NCBI RefSeq assembly: GCF_030272615.1
Contig: NC_081409.1
Coordinates: 619,904,255-619,968,254, forward strand
Reading direction: 5' to 3'
Length of the DNA: 64,000 bases
From: Cryptomeria japonica
Lineage: Eukaryota > Streptophyta > Pinopsida > Cupressales > Cupressaceae
The notes beneath the pieces are model-generated. The model had not been told where the DNA came from. It saw nothing but the letters and a program-made list of their open reading frames with translations, and did no database searches. Below are positions 11,385-21,608 of the stretch, in pieces. The number at the start of each line of letters is the position of its first letter. Within the stretch, counting starts at the first letter, position 1. A program made the position numbers and the translations under genes.

Positions 11385-13455
11385 TTAGTTCCTACATTTT
11401 TTGGCAAAGTGACCGATCTTATGGAAATTGAAACATGCCATACTAGTTGTCCTCCATGGTCCTGCATTATTTCTTTTACCCATTCTCATTCTACAATTTT
11501 CTGCAACATGACCAAAATTACCACAAGTGGAACAGTTGGCATTGAATTGATTACTCCTTTTATTAGGGCTAGCTAGTTTGAATGGTGATCTTGATACTTT
11601 TGACTTGAACATGCAATCTTCAGCTTTGTGTCCATATTTGTTGCATGTAAAGCAATATCCATTAAATCTTCTTCTATTTGACATGCTGCTAGATCGAGAT
11701 CTACACTCGTAAGTAGTGTGACCATACTTATGACAATTATGGAAGTAACCATCAAAGGTGAAAGAATTCTTTTGACTAACTGGTTGATTTCTACAGGCAT
11801 CAAACTTATGACCTGGTTTACCACAATGTTTGCAAGAAGATTTAGAAGACTTCATACCTTTCATTCCTGAATTGTTCTTTTTATCATCCTTTATCCTTTT
11901 GGATTTAGATGATTCTCTAGTTTACATAGGACCTATACCGGGGTAGCCAAGACCAGTTGTCTCCTCTGTGTTAGATTCTTGATTAGTCCCAAAGACACTA
12001 AGAGGGGGGGGGGGAGGGGGGGGTTAATCAGTGTCTAACCGGTGAATGAAATATTTAAACTTGTTAGCAACTTTACAACCAAAATTAATGTATTGGTAAA
12101 CAAGCAATAAAGAGAAATAGTGGTATAACCATCAATGCACACCATAACATAGATATTTTTGGTGAGGAAACTTGATAGGGAAAAAACCTTGGTGGGATTT
12201 GTGACCCACAATATTTACTCACTAGCCAATATGAATAAATATTACTTATACAATAGGGGCCTACACATGCAGGAAGGCCAATAGCCTAGATCTCACCGCT
12301 CAATCACAAAAAGGAGTCACACTAACTGCAAAATTAGATAATTAAATCCAATGACAATGTGCTGCTCAAAATAGTATCTACAATGTTGGATTCAGTACCA
12401 GTTTAAGCTCTGTCAAATACCTTTGTCATAAACCTTTCTTCGCTCTGATCTGCTCTTATTTTCTCATCAAAATTATTACATCAAAATGCATATACAGATA
12501 TTTTCTCTCATATTCATTACCTAATTACATATTTCACATACCTTTCACACCTTTTTCTCACTAACTAAATGACCTATAAGATCTCATACATATATGAATC
12601 TTTACAATACATCATGTTAGCTATACAATATATTTACAATAGAAAACAATATAATTTCCATGTTGACTGGGGTGCCGGTAAGATCTTCTGTCAGTGTAGA
12701 CTGGGTGCCGGTGAGAATAATTTGTAGTACCTTTCATTGCTGGTAGATGATGTCTATAGCTAGTGTAAGCTATGAACCATGTTACCAGTTGGTTGCCATC
12801 AATGACAACATCAACTATTCTCATCTGAGTGTATAATGCCAACACTTTGTTCTCCTCTGAGCTTTTAATTATTCATCTATCTTCTTAGAGATTTCATTAA
12901 ATTTCCTCATCTTTTCATTTCTCTCATTTGCTGCTTTCAACTCATTTTTGAGTTGTTCAATCTTTTTCATCATTTCTCCTTTTCCTTTGCATTGTCATGT
13001 AGATGCTTATGTATGTATTTATTCTATTGAGTGAGAATTCAGATTTCTTCATCTTTTTAAATGATGATTGTATCATTTTCTCTTAGGGCTTCTTCAGCAA
13101 GCCTTTTGGCTTTTTCATCTTTTGAAAAAGCTCATTCTACATCTCTTTTTCTTTCATTTGCATTTATGCTGGCTTCCAGTATTTTTGTCATTCTCAGGGC
13201 CTTACTTTCATGTTCTATCTTTAGACATGTGATTTCTTCAGTCAACTTCTTGTTCTTTTCCATCAGTTTTGAGACTGCTTCTGTTGATTCTTCATATCCA
13301 CTCTATTCTGAGAATCGATCTATGATATCCTGACTCTCATTTAGTTGTAGAGCTAGTTCCTTTCTTTTAGCAATAGATTTTCTCACTCTCTCTTTCAATT
13401 GAGCAATAATTTCATTGGCCTCATCAATATGCTTCTGATAGATGTTTTCCTCCAT
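11385..13455 (-). pseudogene. P2 ORF1: coiled coil plus five zinc knuckles, split by a solo LTR
   Basis: The minus strand starts with ATG at 13455, 44 bases inside the primer site. It encodes about 200 residues of Glu/Lys/Leu-rich heptads with several stops and one shift, down to 12860. After the inserted LTR it resumes at 11968 with a Lys/Ser-rich stretch and an open frame 11864-11385. That part holds five CCHC-like units: CKHCGKPGHKFDAC, FHNCHKYGHTTYEC, CFTCNKYGHKAEDC, CSTCGNFGHVAENC and CFNFHKIGHFAKKC. Units 1, 3 and 4 are canonical; 2 and 5 lack one Cys each. Ordinary plant Gag proteins have one or two knuckles, so this number is unusual. The role is inferred to be nucleic-acid binding and particle assembly. 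Confidence 0.8.
11969..12844 (-). repeat. Solo LTR of the P3 family inside P2 ORF1 (876 bp)
   Basis: It begins TGTTAGATTC, ends ATGCCAACA, and is flanked by CTCTG (11964-11968) and CTTTG (12845-12849), a one-mismatch target duplication. It shares the GGGGCCTACACATG.AGGAAGGC block and the CACGGTGGG-type block with the P3 LTRs, so it belongs to a diverged branch of that family. There is no internal sequence, so the element was lost by LTR recombination. A G-run of about 20 bases with one A lies at 12003-12023. Confidence 0.85.
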
Positions 13456-13498
13456 GATATTTTCCTCAAGTTGTCAATCTTTTCTTCAGAGGACCAAA

Positions 13499-13510
13499 GC
13501 TCTGATACCA
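13499..13510 (-). other. Primer-binding site, initiator Met-tRNA (P2)
   Basis: The minus strand reads TGGTATCAGAGC exactly, two bases from the LTR edge. Confidence 0.92.
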
Positions 13511-13512
13511 AT

Positions 13513-14662
13513 TGTTAGGATTAACCAATGACTGAGAGGGGGGGGGGGGTGAATCAGTACAAATAGTTTATACATAATTCAAACATTCAAGCTAACTGGT
13601 TTGCAACTATCCTTCAAAATTAACTTAAGCATTACATAAAACATGAAAGCAGAGAACATCAAGGAAAAGATATTTTCATCCACAAATAAGCATCACATAA
13701 CACTAGAAATTATATGTAGAAACCCTCGGTTAGAGGGAGAAAACCACAGTGGGGATAACCCACAATCTCTTTTACTATTGTGAAAAAGAGTTCCCTATTA
13801 GGAGCTTACAACTAGTTCTTTCTGAGAACATCACCCTATTAGAAGCAATTGGTATCTGGTTAAGAATACCTTACAACCTGTTAAAGTTGACCTTGCTAGA
13901 GGATTTTACATAAAGAACTAGTTAAGCTCCACCCTGTTAAGGGATTTACAATTCTACAATTGTTAGAAGGAAACAAAGATGAATGATCTATCTGATGACA
14001 CTACCTATGTCTCATAGATCCACTTTGCATGCTTTGTTCAATTGATCGGTGTCGGCTTCACCGATTCATACCTATATCTGCTATACTCCTTTTAGCTTCC
14101 CCTGTTTACATTCGCACGGATCTTTTTCACATTTACAACAACATAATCAAAATGAATTATGTGGATATATTAGCCTTTAGTTTTGATGCCAATTTTCCCT
14201 CTAAAAATCAGATTCAAAATTTTGTTACCGTGCCTTAAATTGCTCTCCAAAAATCATTCCAGGAATATTGGTCAAGATAGTCATTCATGCTGATAAGTCC
14301 GCCAATTGAAAAGAGAAGACTGTCGGTTCAACTGGGTCTGTCAGTTGAGACTCCTCTATTGTCGATTGTCACCTATGTATTGGTCTAATTATGCTTAAAC
14401 AGTTTCCTCCTGAATACAGGTCTACTCACTACTTAGTTGGTTTCACTTCTTATCCGGTTACCTCCTATATACCGGTCTACTTACTACTTACCTGATTAAC
14501 CCCTATATACCGGTCTACTCATTGCGGATAAAAATAAGGACTCTTGTTTTTCACCCATTACCCTTTACTACTTTACTGATGGATTGTGGAGACTTAGAAG
14601 ATGATGTTGCAAACAATGACAACCATTTCACCGGTCATACAAAATGCATCATAATGCCAACA
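13513..14662 (-). repeat. 5' LTR of P2 (1150 bp)
   Basis: TGTTAGGATTAACC to ATGCCAACA, pairing with 6027-7213. The G-run near 13537-13550 is longer than in the other LTR, and about 40 bp are lost relative to the 3' copy. The ends, duplication and primer site agree. Confidence 0.9.
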
Positions 14663-14667
14663 GTCAC

Positions 14668-16600
14668 TTTGATAAGATAGATTCTAGTTGTGAAACCCTA
14701 GGCACACCAAATAAGGTAAATATCTATTTTTTCTTGGGTCAATTTGTGCATTGTGTGTTAAAGAATTTGAGAAGCAAAAGAAAATTCAAAGCTAAGTTCG
14801 CACAGAAGGCATTTTTCATATCTTTTCCTATGGATTCTAAGAAGTCGACTATTTAGAAAAATGAGGATATTCATCTAGATATATATAATCATGAGAAAAT
14901 TAAGAAATTGGGAAATTCTTGGTCAAATGAAGGTATGCAAGAAATCAAAAATTCAAGACATAAGGGTTTAGAGATGTGGAAAAAAATCCCCTACTTTAAA
15001 ACTGAAGACATAGTAAGGTTTCTCTTGAATTACATTGAGGATGATCATATGATTTTCTACAAACCCTATCAGATTTTGAAAGAAGTTATTTTTGTTGTTT
15101 TCGGTTTGTGTGATAGTTAACCCCTTTTGGTGAAGAAATCAATCAACAATAAAGAAGTTGAAACCTTATCTGGTATCACAAGTGATCAATAGGTACTAAT
15201 AATTGACACCATCATTGATTCTATCATAACGTATGTGGCCTATGGAATCTCTTATAAAATCTATTTTAGAAACAAAGAAGTTTCTACTTTGACTATTGCT
15301 ATATACATTGCACATCAGATGGTAAGACAAGATAATAACTTTATTTTATGTGAATTGTTGAGAGTACAGTTGGTAAAAAATATCAAAATGATAAAGGATC
15401 AGGGTTATCCTTTCTAGTTTGGTTCTTTAATTATATGTTTGATGCTTTACTTCACAAAGTCATTACCCTTGAAAGAAAATATTGCATGGAAATCTAATAT
15501 TATTTTTGGGTAACAAATTTTTAAATATTTCACCTGTTTGGAAAACAAAAATCTAGTATGCAAAGAATATTTCATAAATTTTCAGAAGAAAGATCTCCTC
15601 TGGTTCAATTCCTAGTTTTGTTTGTACTCCTGATGGAAGCTCCTCTAAAAGTGAGAGTTCAAAAAGGAAAAGTGTGGTGCCTCCTTCAATATCAATGAAG
15701 AAGACAAAGAGTGAAGTTGGACATGAGATTATTTCTCTAGTTGATCTAGAATCATCTATTCTAGCTAAGGATAAGCATGCTACAATTGAAGGAAGATGAG
15801 AAACATGATCCATGTAGTGTTGATAACATTCTGAGTTTTCTAATGGAAAATGTAGGACTGGAAAAGTTTGGTGAATTGTGGCTTGAACAACCCTCTTATG
15901 ATCAAAGATAAAATTGAAGAAATTCTAGTGGAATATCTAGTCCGAAACAATATTTCTCTGGATAGTATTGCAAACATCCTATTGGATATTCTATGTGGAG
16001 TGCTTAATGATTAGATGAAGTAGCCTCTTAAGACACATGTTGTTGAAGAAGACATTTAAGTTATGGAAAATAAATGTGTATATTCTCAACATAGATTATC
16101 TGAGGTCAAGGAATATGAGAGTATGTGTGGAAGAAGCAAGCAAAGTATACAAATACTACCTCCAATGGCCCACAACTATTGAGAAATTTAAAGAAAAAAT
16201 TAATTCTATTTAATTTGAGTTGTGTTCCTTGGGTAAGAAATTTGATATGTTCAGTGATCTTGATGGTACATAGAAAAGAAAGATAAAATCCTTGCAAACA
16301 AATCTTATATTTTATCAAAGACAGAAAAAAGATGTGGTAAGTGTTTTCTTAAAGGTGAAAGAAATTGTTGAAGCTCTGTTAGGACAACTTTTCGGTATTC
16401 TCATTGAAGTTGAGAAGTGTGAATGGAACATCTTTGTTCCTGATTCGTTATCAGATGCAGTTGATATAATTGTGTAGAATGATAGTTTGAGTCTCAGTAT
16501 CCATTTAGAAATGAATTTGTGGAAGACCTACCTAAGTTGAAGGAAAAATATAAGAGAATATTTCAAAAGTATCAGTAAGGTACATTTTGTTTTGTAGAAT
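14668..16600 (+). pseudogene. P1 ORF2: unknown protein, decayed
   Basis: Resuming after P2, one frame carries ATG 14830 and runs to about 15540, after which the reading shifts. Domain 1 (14980-15115) reads EDIVRFLLNYIEDDHMIFY, matching the VRYVLSRVH region of P2 and P3. Domain 2 (15235-15480) reads AHQMVRQDNNFILCELLR, matching YDICEMIRS in P2 and YDLCEWLRSEL in P3. A Ser/Lys-rich linker follows (15590-15800), then helical C-terminal segments, including KIEEILVEYLVRNNI near 15910 and DVVSVFLKVKEIVEALL near 16330. The latter pair closely with P4 (53030-53500). More than ten stops are present. Confidence 0.7.
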
Positions 16601-16827
16601 AGTTTTTTTGTTTTGTTTGTCCACCTTTGTCAGTGATGTCAAAGGGGAGGAAATTTGGAGAATTTTGAAGAATTTTGGAGAAGTTTGAAAAGCTTGTGCT
16701 TGAGAAGGCTAGAAGCATATAGTTTTTCTTTCTAAGGGGGAGAACTGTTTGAGAAGTATTTTAACCATTCTACTGGAGAAATTGTTTGTCATTGATGAAT
16801 CTTTTCATGAATGAAAAAGATGGATAT
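16601..16827 (+). other. P1 3' non-coding region with purine tracts
   Basis: It contains TGTCAAAGGGGAGGAAATTTGG (about 16638-16659) and CTAAGGGGGAGAA (16731-16743). The bases just before the LTR (GAAAAAGATGGATAT) are a decayed purine tract. No coding sequence is evident. Confidence 0.5.
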
Positions 16828-17469
16828 TGTTAGAATTACTTGTCTATGTTGTCATTTATGTCAATTTTGTAGTCCAGGTTGGTCCAGGTTGGAGTGGAAG
16901 ATAGGTATATATGTTTTAGATGGTAAATTCTTGTTGCTCTCAATGTTGTTGTTGATATTGTAGTCTTTTATTGCTCTAGAATTATGTATTAGTAGTATGA
17001 GAATATGTGTATCTGGATGTGTGAGTTTTGGAGTTGGTCGTGGCATTTATCTCTACACTCTAGAAGTCATTCTTCGGATGTTGTGCTCCAGTTGTATGTT
17101 CAAGTATGCAGTGATGAGCAATATTTTGTGCTATATTTCTCTCTAGTACTTTTGATTTTGGGTGATACTCGTTTGATGATTTGTCAGTCATATCTTAAAT
17201 CTTGCAATGTTGACTTGGATCATGATTATTGTCTTTCATTCTTAATTATGGTCTATCTTGGTTTGTTTCTCTCTGGATGTTCTACTTTGTGATTTTATTA
17301 CTGTGACATTTAGTTAGCCTATTGTTTTAGCATTTTGAAGATATGTTTATTTCGGGTTTGGCTGACATTCAAAGTTGATGTCTTGATCTAGTGATTGGAG
17401 CATGTATCTTGACCGTTCAAATGTTCCTTTGGAGAAATGTTTTTATGGCTAACCTAATGCATATTTCTA

Positions 17470-17516
<47 letters not shown>

Positions 17517-18110
17517 GGTTCTATTATTTGTAATAATGATTGTACTAGCAAGTGATTAAAAAGGTATAAGAAGGATATATTGCGAAAGATAAGGAAAGAA
17601 TGAGCAAAGGATAAAGTTGTAAGCATCAAAGTTGATTTAGTGTGGGAAAATTGGTGGACTCAAATAGTGAAGCGTTTTGCAGAGGTTCTTAATCAGATCT
17701 GCTACAACCAAGCAATATATTGTTAGAGCTTTAACTATAACTGATTCCATGTATGTGTAGATGCAATTTTCTTAGTTCGCTCCTTTTTGGCAATAATCCT
17801 TATTGGTAGTAAGTTGTTCTTTCAGAGTGGTAGGCTCTTTAGGTAGTGAGTCCTCTATATAGTGAGCCCTCCGATAGTGAGCCTATTTTTGTAATCACAT
17901 ATAACTAGTTATATTTTCTTGAAAGCTAACCCTCTTCATGGTTTTTCCTTTATTGGTTTTTCTGCATATAAAAATCTGGTGTATCTTGTGTGGTTGTGCT
18001 ATGTTATATTTTTCATTTCAACATTAATTAAGATTAAGTTTCAGTTTTATGAGTCAGAGCAATACTAATTCATCCCCCCATCCCCTCTTAGTATTCCAAT
18101 ATGTTCAACA
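16828..18110 (+). repeat. 3' LTR of P1 (1283 bp)
   Basis: It begins TGTTAGAATTACTTG, ends ATGTTCAACA, and is followed by the CTAAA duplication. It pairs with 3102-4351. Length difference is mainly a CA-repeat expansion. It includes the CCCCCCATCCCCTCTTAGTAT module (about 18075-18095) at the U5 end. Confidence 0.9.
17473..17510 (+). repeat. (CA)19 microsatellite inside the P1 3' LTR
   Basis: Nineteen uninterrupted CA units followed by TATATA. The same place in the 5' LTR (about 3748-3755) has only four. Confidence 0.95.
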
Positions 18111-18642
18111 CTAAAGAGTTATCCAGGGAGTTATAGAGCATCTAGAATGCTAAAGGTTTGAGTAGTTGTGAGTTAGGCACACATGTTGGATAAATTTTAA
18201 ATAAATTAATATTTTATTATGTCTCATGGTTGTTCACATTCCTAGACATATTTTTTACAAGTGGTTTCTTTCGTCTTGTTTTATGAAGCTCATTAATTAT
18301 TTTCCATCTCTTAGTTTTCTATAAATTGAATCCATGGCATAGTAGTTGTGCCATAAATATTTACAAGTTTCCAAGTGATTTGAGGTCTAGTAGGAGAAGT
18401 AAAATGGAGTGTATCATTGTGGTATTCTCTCTTGTGAAGAGTAATAATATACTTTCCCTCTTTCTCTATTTTCCCACAAAGGTTTCTCCACATAAATTCC
18501 ATATCTCATTTGGTTGCTGATTTTTACATTGGTGTTGAATGTTGTAGTCAATTTCTTATTTCAAAGTTGGTTATCTTATTTTATATTAGTAATCACATAA
18601 AGAAGTTGTCATTTCAATCTTTCTTCACCTTGATTCTCAACA
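18111..18642 (+). repeat. Old Copia remnant: 3' non-coding end and LTR (LTR about 18184-18642)
   Basis: This continues the remnant from 3101 after P1. The LTR is taken as TGTTGGATAAATTT (18184) to TCTCAACA (18642), 459 bp, because it has the ATTTTCCCACAAAGGTTTCTCCACATAAATT module of Copia U5 regions and is followed at 18643 by TTAGGTATTTGAGCTAAC, a decayed TTGGTATCAGAGCTAAC primer site. 42187-42295 is the start of a sister LTR. Start position is less certain than end. Confidence 0.65.
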
Positions 18643-18940
18643 TTAGGTATTTGAGCTAACAATTTCATTGAGAAGAGATCACATTCTCTTTAAGTGTTGA
18701 AGGTTTTTTTTTTCTGTAGTGAGGGCTTTTGTTGTGTGGTTTTACAAATCTAAGAAAATAATTAAAAGTATTAGCTTCTACTTCTTGCATAGGCATTGAT
18801 AAATTCAATGGAATTGGCTACAAGATGTGAAAAACAAACATAGGAATTTTTTTAGAAGAAAGAGATCAATGATTATTCTTTTAGGAATCTTTTGGAATTT
18901 TTTTGCAAAGCCATCTATCATGATAAAAAATATCTAAATA
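18643..18940 (+). pseudogene. Decayed Copia primer site and gag N-terminus
   Basis: After the decayed primer site, 18770-18885 reads, with stops, GIDKFNGIGYKM.KTNIGIF and LEERDQ, which is the standard start of plant Copia Gag (F.G..Y..WK..M...L.....W). So the LTR at 18184-18642 has 3' internal sequence on its left (2501-3101) and 5' internal sequence on its right. The right edge is where LINE sequence begins, estimated at 18940. Confidence 0.6.
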
Positions 18941-18956
18941 AAATGGACAAGAAGGC

Positions 18957-19139
18957 ATGAGGAAACCTTTTGTCATGGTCATCAGATGTTACAAAGTCAA
19001 TAAACCTTCTCACACTTATCGGGAAGGAAATGCCCTCGCCAATTATATGGAAAATCTTGGGGTAGATTATGTGGAGGTTAAATGGTGGATGGTAATGGAA
19101 AGTTTCTCGAGAAACCTGCTGACTAGAAAGGATGCTTAA
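18957..19139 (+). pseudogene. LINE RNase H C-terminus (5'-truncated LINE)
   Basis: The reading SHTYREGNALANYMENLGV is the last conserved block of the RNase H domain that ends many plant LINE ORF2 proteins (H..R..N..AD.LA..G). Only about 60 codons survive. The stop at 19137-19139 is followed 28 bases later by a further long frame, so the truncated LINE probably extends to 21063. Confidence 0.65.
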
Positions 19140-19167
19140 TTAATCAGTCACTCATTACCTATTCATA

Positions 19168-20838
19168 ATGATAGAATTTCGTTGGGATAATTTTTCTTGG
19201 TGGAAGTTTTTCACACCTCCCAATTCTTGCTATTCTAGAGGCTTCGCTTGTTTCTGGTTAAGCTTGTTGATGTGTGTTCTTGGTGTGTTTTCTTGCTCTT
19301 TCAAAATTGATCATTTCATGGGGGGCAACAAGAATAGGATGGAACCCACCTCTTTTGATAACTGGAAAAGGAATACTGAGGTTTGGAATGAGATTTTGAA
19401 TAGAGGCCTGGTGTCGTATATGGAAAGGTTGAAGGGGAACTTGTTGAGTGCCACTGAATATTTTGTGAGTGGTTGGGATAATGGTATACTTAAGGTCTAC
19501 GGTGCTGAATTTAGGATTGATAAAGATTTTATCACTGAAATTACTAGTATGTAGACGAAGGGAAGGAAGTTTTATAGAGAACATAAATCTGTTAAAGAAG
19601 CTATCTCCACATTATTCGACAAGAAGGACCAGAATAGGGTTCAGAAGATGGCTGATGGTGGCTACAACTAGAAGGATCTTTAGATGCCTTAGGCCGATGT
19701 GGTGGAGGTTATCATGAGATACATCACTCTTGATGGTCAGTATGTGAGCATTTTTTCCTACCACTTTGTCATTTTGAATCACTTCAGGCATGATAGGAAA
19801 ATTTCTATTCTGTTTTATCTTCTATCTTGTTTAAGGCATAGTCTAGAGAAACATGCTGAGAATGTGGATAATCCAATCCTCCATGAGGGAAAAAATTGAC
19901 TTCTTATGGATTATGCCAAGGCCCATGAAGTCAAGCCATCCCCTGTTATGAAAACTCATATTTCTTCTTTCAAACTAGAGGCTCAGGTGGTTTTTGACAC
20001 AGATTTGGAAGGGGAAGATAGCGGGCTTGCCAAGGATTGGAAGGATCAAGATTTGTCTGACGATCCTGAGTATTGCCCACCTACCAGTGAGGACCCCATT
20101 CAGAATATTACCCCTAGGACAAGTAGTAGTAGGCGCAATAAGCACCCTAGGTGGGCTGCTAGAAAGTATAAAAATATGGGGACCAAATATGTTGACTTTG
20201 TCTCTCCCAAATCAAAGAAGCCCAAATCTAGAAAGGGGGTGGGGGGAAATATAGATAGTGAACAAGATCTTAAGATCGAAATCCCCATAGACATTGATCC
20301 TGGGAAAAAGGGGAGGGTTGTCAATGACCCCGATTTAGATAATTGCATTTCTTTTGCAGCCATCAATGAGTTGGATTATCTCCAAAAGATGGGCATGGAG
20401 GTTGAAGTGTTAAAAGAGGGTATAAAGGGTATTGTGGATACTTTTACAAACAACCCTGGACCCATTAAAATAGAGAAAATCCTCCAATTGACCTAGAAAG
20501 TTAGTGAGGACGTGGACAAGATGAAATTGAATCATGAAAGAAGAATATGGAATTTGGAGGTGAGTGTGGAAGAAATCAAAGGAAGTTTGAAAAATTTGGT
20601 TGAGATCAGCAGGGCCGTCATGAATAATAGTTCGGAAGGCTTGATGAGGGCCAATAATATGATTGCAAATTACAAGGTTGATCCCATTGCCAGTGTGACT
20701 CCTTCAGACTCCAAGAAGAAAAAGAAAGTGAAGAGTGTAGGTGGTCAAATTTCTCACCCCCATACTACAATAGGTCAGTGTACCCATACTAGGAGCAAGG
20801 AAGCTCCACATTTATCATGGATGAGTTGGAGGCTATAA
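19168..20838 (+). pseudogene. Long ORF downstream of LINE RNase H (ORF3-like), about 557 codons with five stops
   Basis: One plus-strand frame spans 19168-20838, broken only at 19552 (TAG), 19669 (TAG), 19681 (TAG), 19897 (TGA) and 20494 (TAG). The first half is mixed alpha/beta in composition, with GILKVYGAEFRIDKDFITEI and VVEVIMRYITLDGQYVS. The second half is Ser/Lys/Asp-rich and ends in short helices and a Lys cluster near 20715. A related protein is encoded at 21222-21508, where EVKIRGVAFLVSTKTIVVVT aligns with the ILKVYGAEF segment. I do not recognise a named family. Its place after RNase H and before a LINE-like 3' end suggests it belongs to the LINE, which is inferred. Confidence 0.6.
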
Positions 20839-21063
20839 ACAGGAAAGTTATTCAGAAGAATGCAGATCTATTGCACTCTTATTAGTAGGTCTTTGTTTCT
20901 TCTGGTCTTAGTCTTTTTTGTGTTTTAGGTTGTTTTGTGGGCTTGGCCCAAGTTGGTTTAGCTTTTGTTGCTGGTTATTGTCTTTGATGCTTATTCTCTA
21001 GATATTGTAAAACTTTTGGGTTTCGGGTCCCTGTAAAATCCGTTTACCTTAATAAAAAATACT
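20839..21063 (+). other. 3' untranslated end of the LINE fragment
   Basis: T- and G-rich sequence ends GGGTCCCTGTAAAATCCG, then TTTACCTTAATAAAAAATAC, the style of a plant LINE 3' end with an AATAAA-type signal. No coding sequence. 21064-21221 is plain AT-rich DNA in which I see nothing. Confidence 0.55.
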
Positions 21064-21221
21064 AGAATCCTAATTTCTTTACTTAAATTATCAAAATCAT
21101 AAACATAATATGTAAAAGAAATAAATTTAAAAAATATTATTAAAACTTATTTATTTGAGCTGGATAGTTGCAATGATTTCAAAAATAATGCTAAGCTATA
21201 GCGAAAAAGTGGTAAAAGGAA

Positions 21222-21608
21222 ACCTTGCAAACTATGGAGGAGGGATGTAGGGTTTTGACCTATCACTCTCCAAAACACTTGTCCAGTTGTGGGAGAAAGG
21301 TGAGGTGAAAATTCGGGGTGTGGCCTTTTTGGTCTCTACAAAAACTATTGTTGTTGTTACTAGGTTATCTCTAGAGGGAGTGACTTTTCCAAGAAAAAAA
21401 AAGGGGTCCTACAAAGATGAATTCAAGAGATTATTTAAGATATGGCATCAAAATGAATTTCTTATTCTAGGTTTGTTCCTCTTTATCATAGTCGGTTGTT
21501 GTGGTTAAACCTAATAATTCCCTCCCCCTCGATCATGGCTTAATCCTGAGGCTCTAAAATTTTCACTTGGCTTTGATCTCATCTAGTCTAACCCCTTTGA
21601 TTTATTAT
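21222..21608 (+). pseudogene. Second copy of the LINE-linked ORF, left part, cut by the Gypsy element
   Basis: The frame 21287-21508 reads EVKIRGVAFLVSTKTIVVVT and then a basic F.R..K..Y.DEF..LF stretch, related to 19480-19610. Further codons reading NPEALKFSLGFDLI (21539 onward) lead into the target duplication ATTAT (21604-21608) and continue at 29311 as DPLLDSKLVLELYG. The intact locus therefore ran from here to about 30440. Confidence 0.55.

Larger units (their letters stand above)
6027..14662 (-). mobile_element. P2: non-autonomous two-ORF LTR element, minus strand
   Basis: LTRs at 13513-14662 (5') and 6027-7213 (3') are flanked by a perfect duplication GTCAC (6022-6026 and 14663-14667). 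Read on the minus strand the order is LTR, exact Met primer site, ORF1 (coiled coil, five knuckles), ORF2 (one frame of about 998 codons), LTR. There is no recognisable pol. A solo LTR (11969-12844) sits in ORF1. Its LTRs share their internal CCTGTTAAGG-type array with Copia element A at 1056-2500, which suggests A-like elements as its source of enzymes. Confidence 0.88.
3102..18110 (+). mobile_element. P1: non-autonomous two-ORF LTR element, nested host of P2
   Basis: LTRs at 3102-4351 and 16828-18110 are flanked by a perfect 5-bp duplication CTAAA (3097-3101 and 18111-18115). A related uninterrupted site at 42096-42150 confirms the insertion. Without the nested pieces the element is about 5.9 kb: LTR, primer site, ORF1 (coiled coil plus zinc knuckles), ORF2 (unknown), LTR. 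No reverse transcriptase, RNase H, integrase or protease motif was found. It has been broken by an LTR fragment (4841-5278) and by P2 (6027-14662). Confidence 0.85.

Noticed and set aside
12000-12024. G-run as a telomere or G-quadruplex control element
   Set aside because: It is the slipped form of a G-run module found in every related LTR; no telomere repeat pattern. A G-quadruplex is possible but not special to this site.
14908-15417. Short frames as three separate small genes
   Set aside because: All lie in one frame separated by stops and align in order with ORF2 of P2 and P3.
17473-17510. CA run as a CRISPR-like or regulatory repeat
   Set aside because: It is a simple dinucleotide microsatellite with no spacers; the window is plant DNA.
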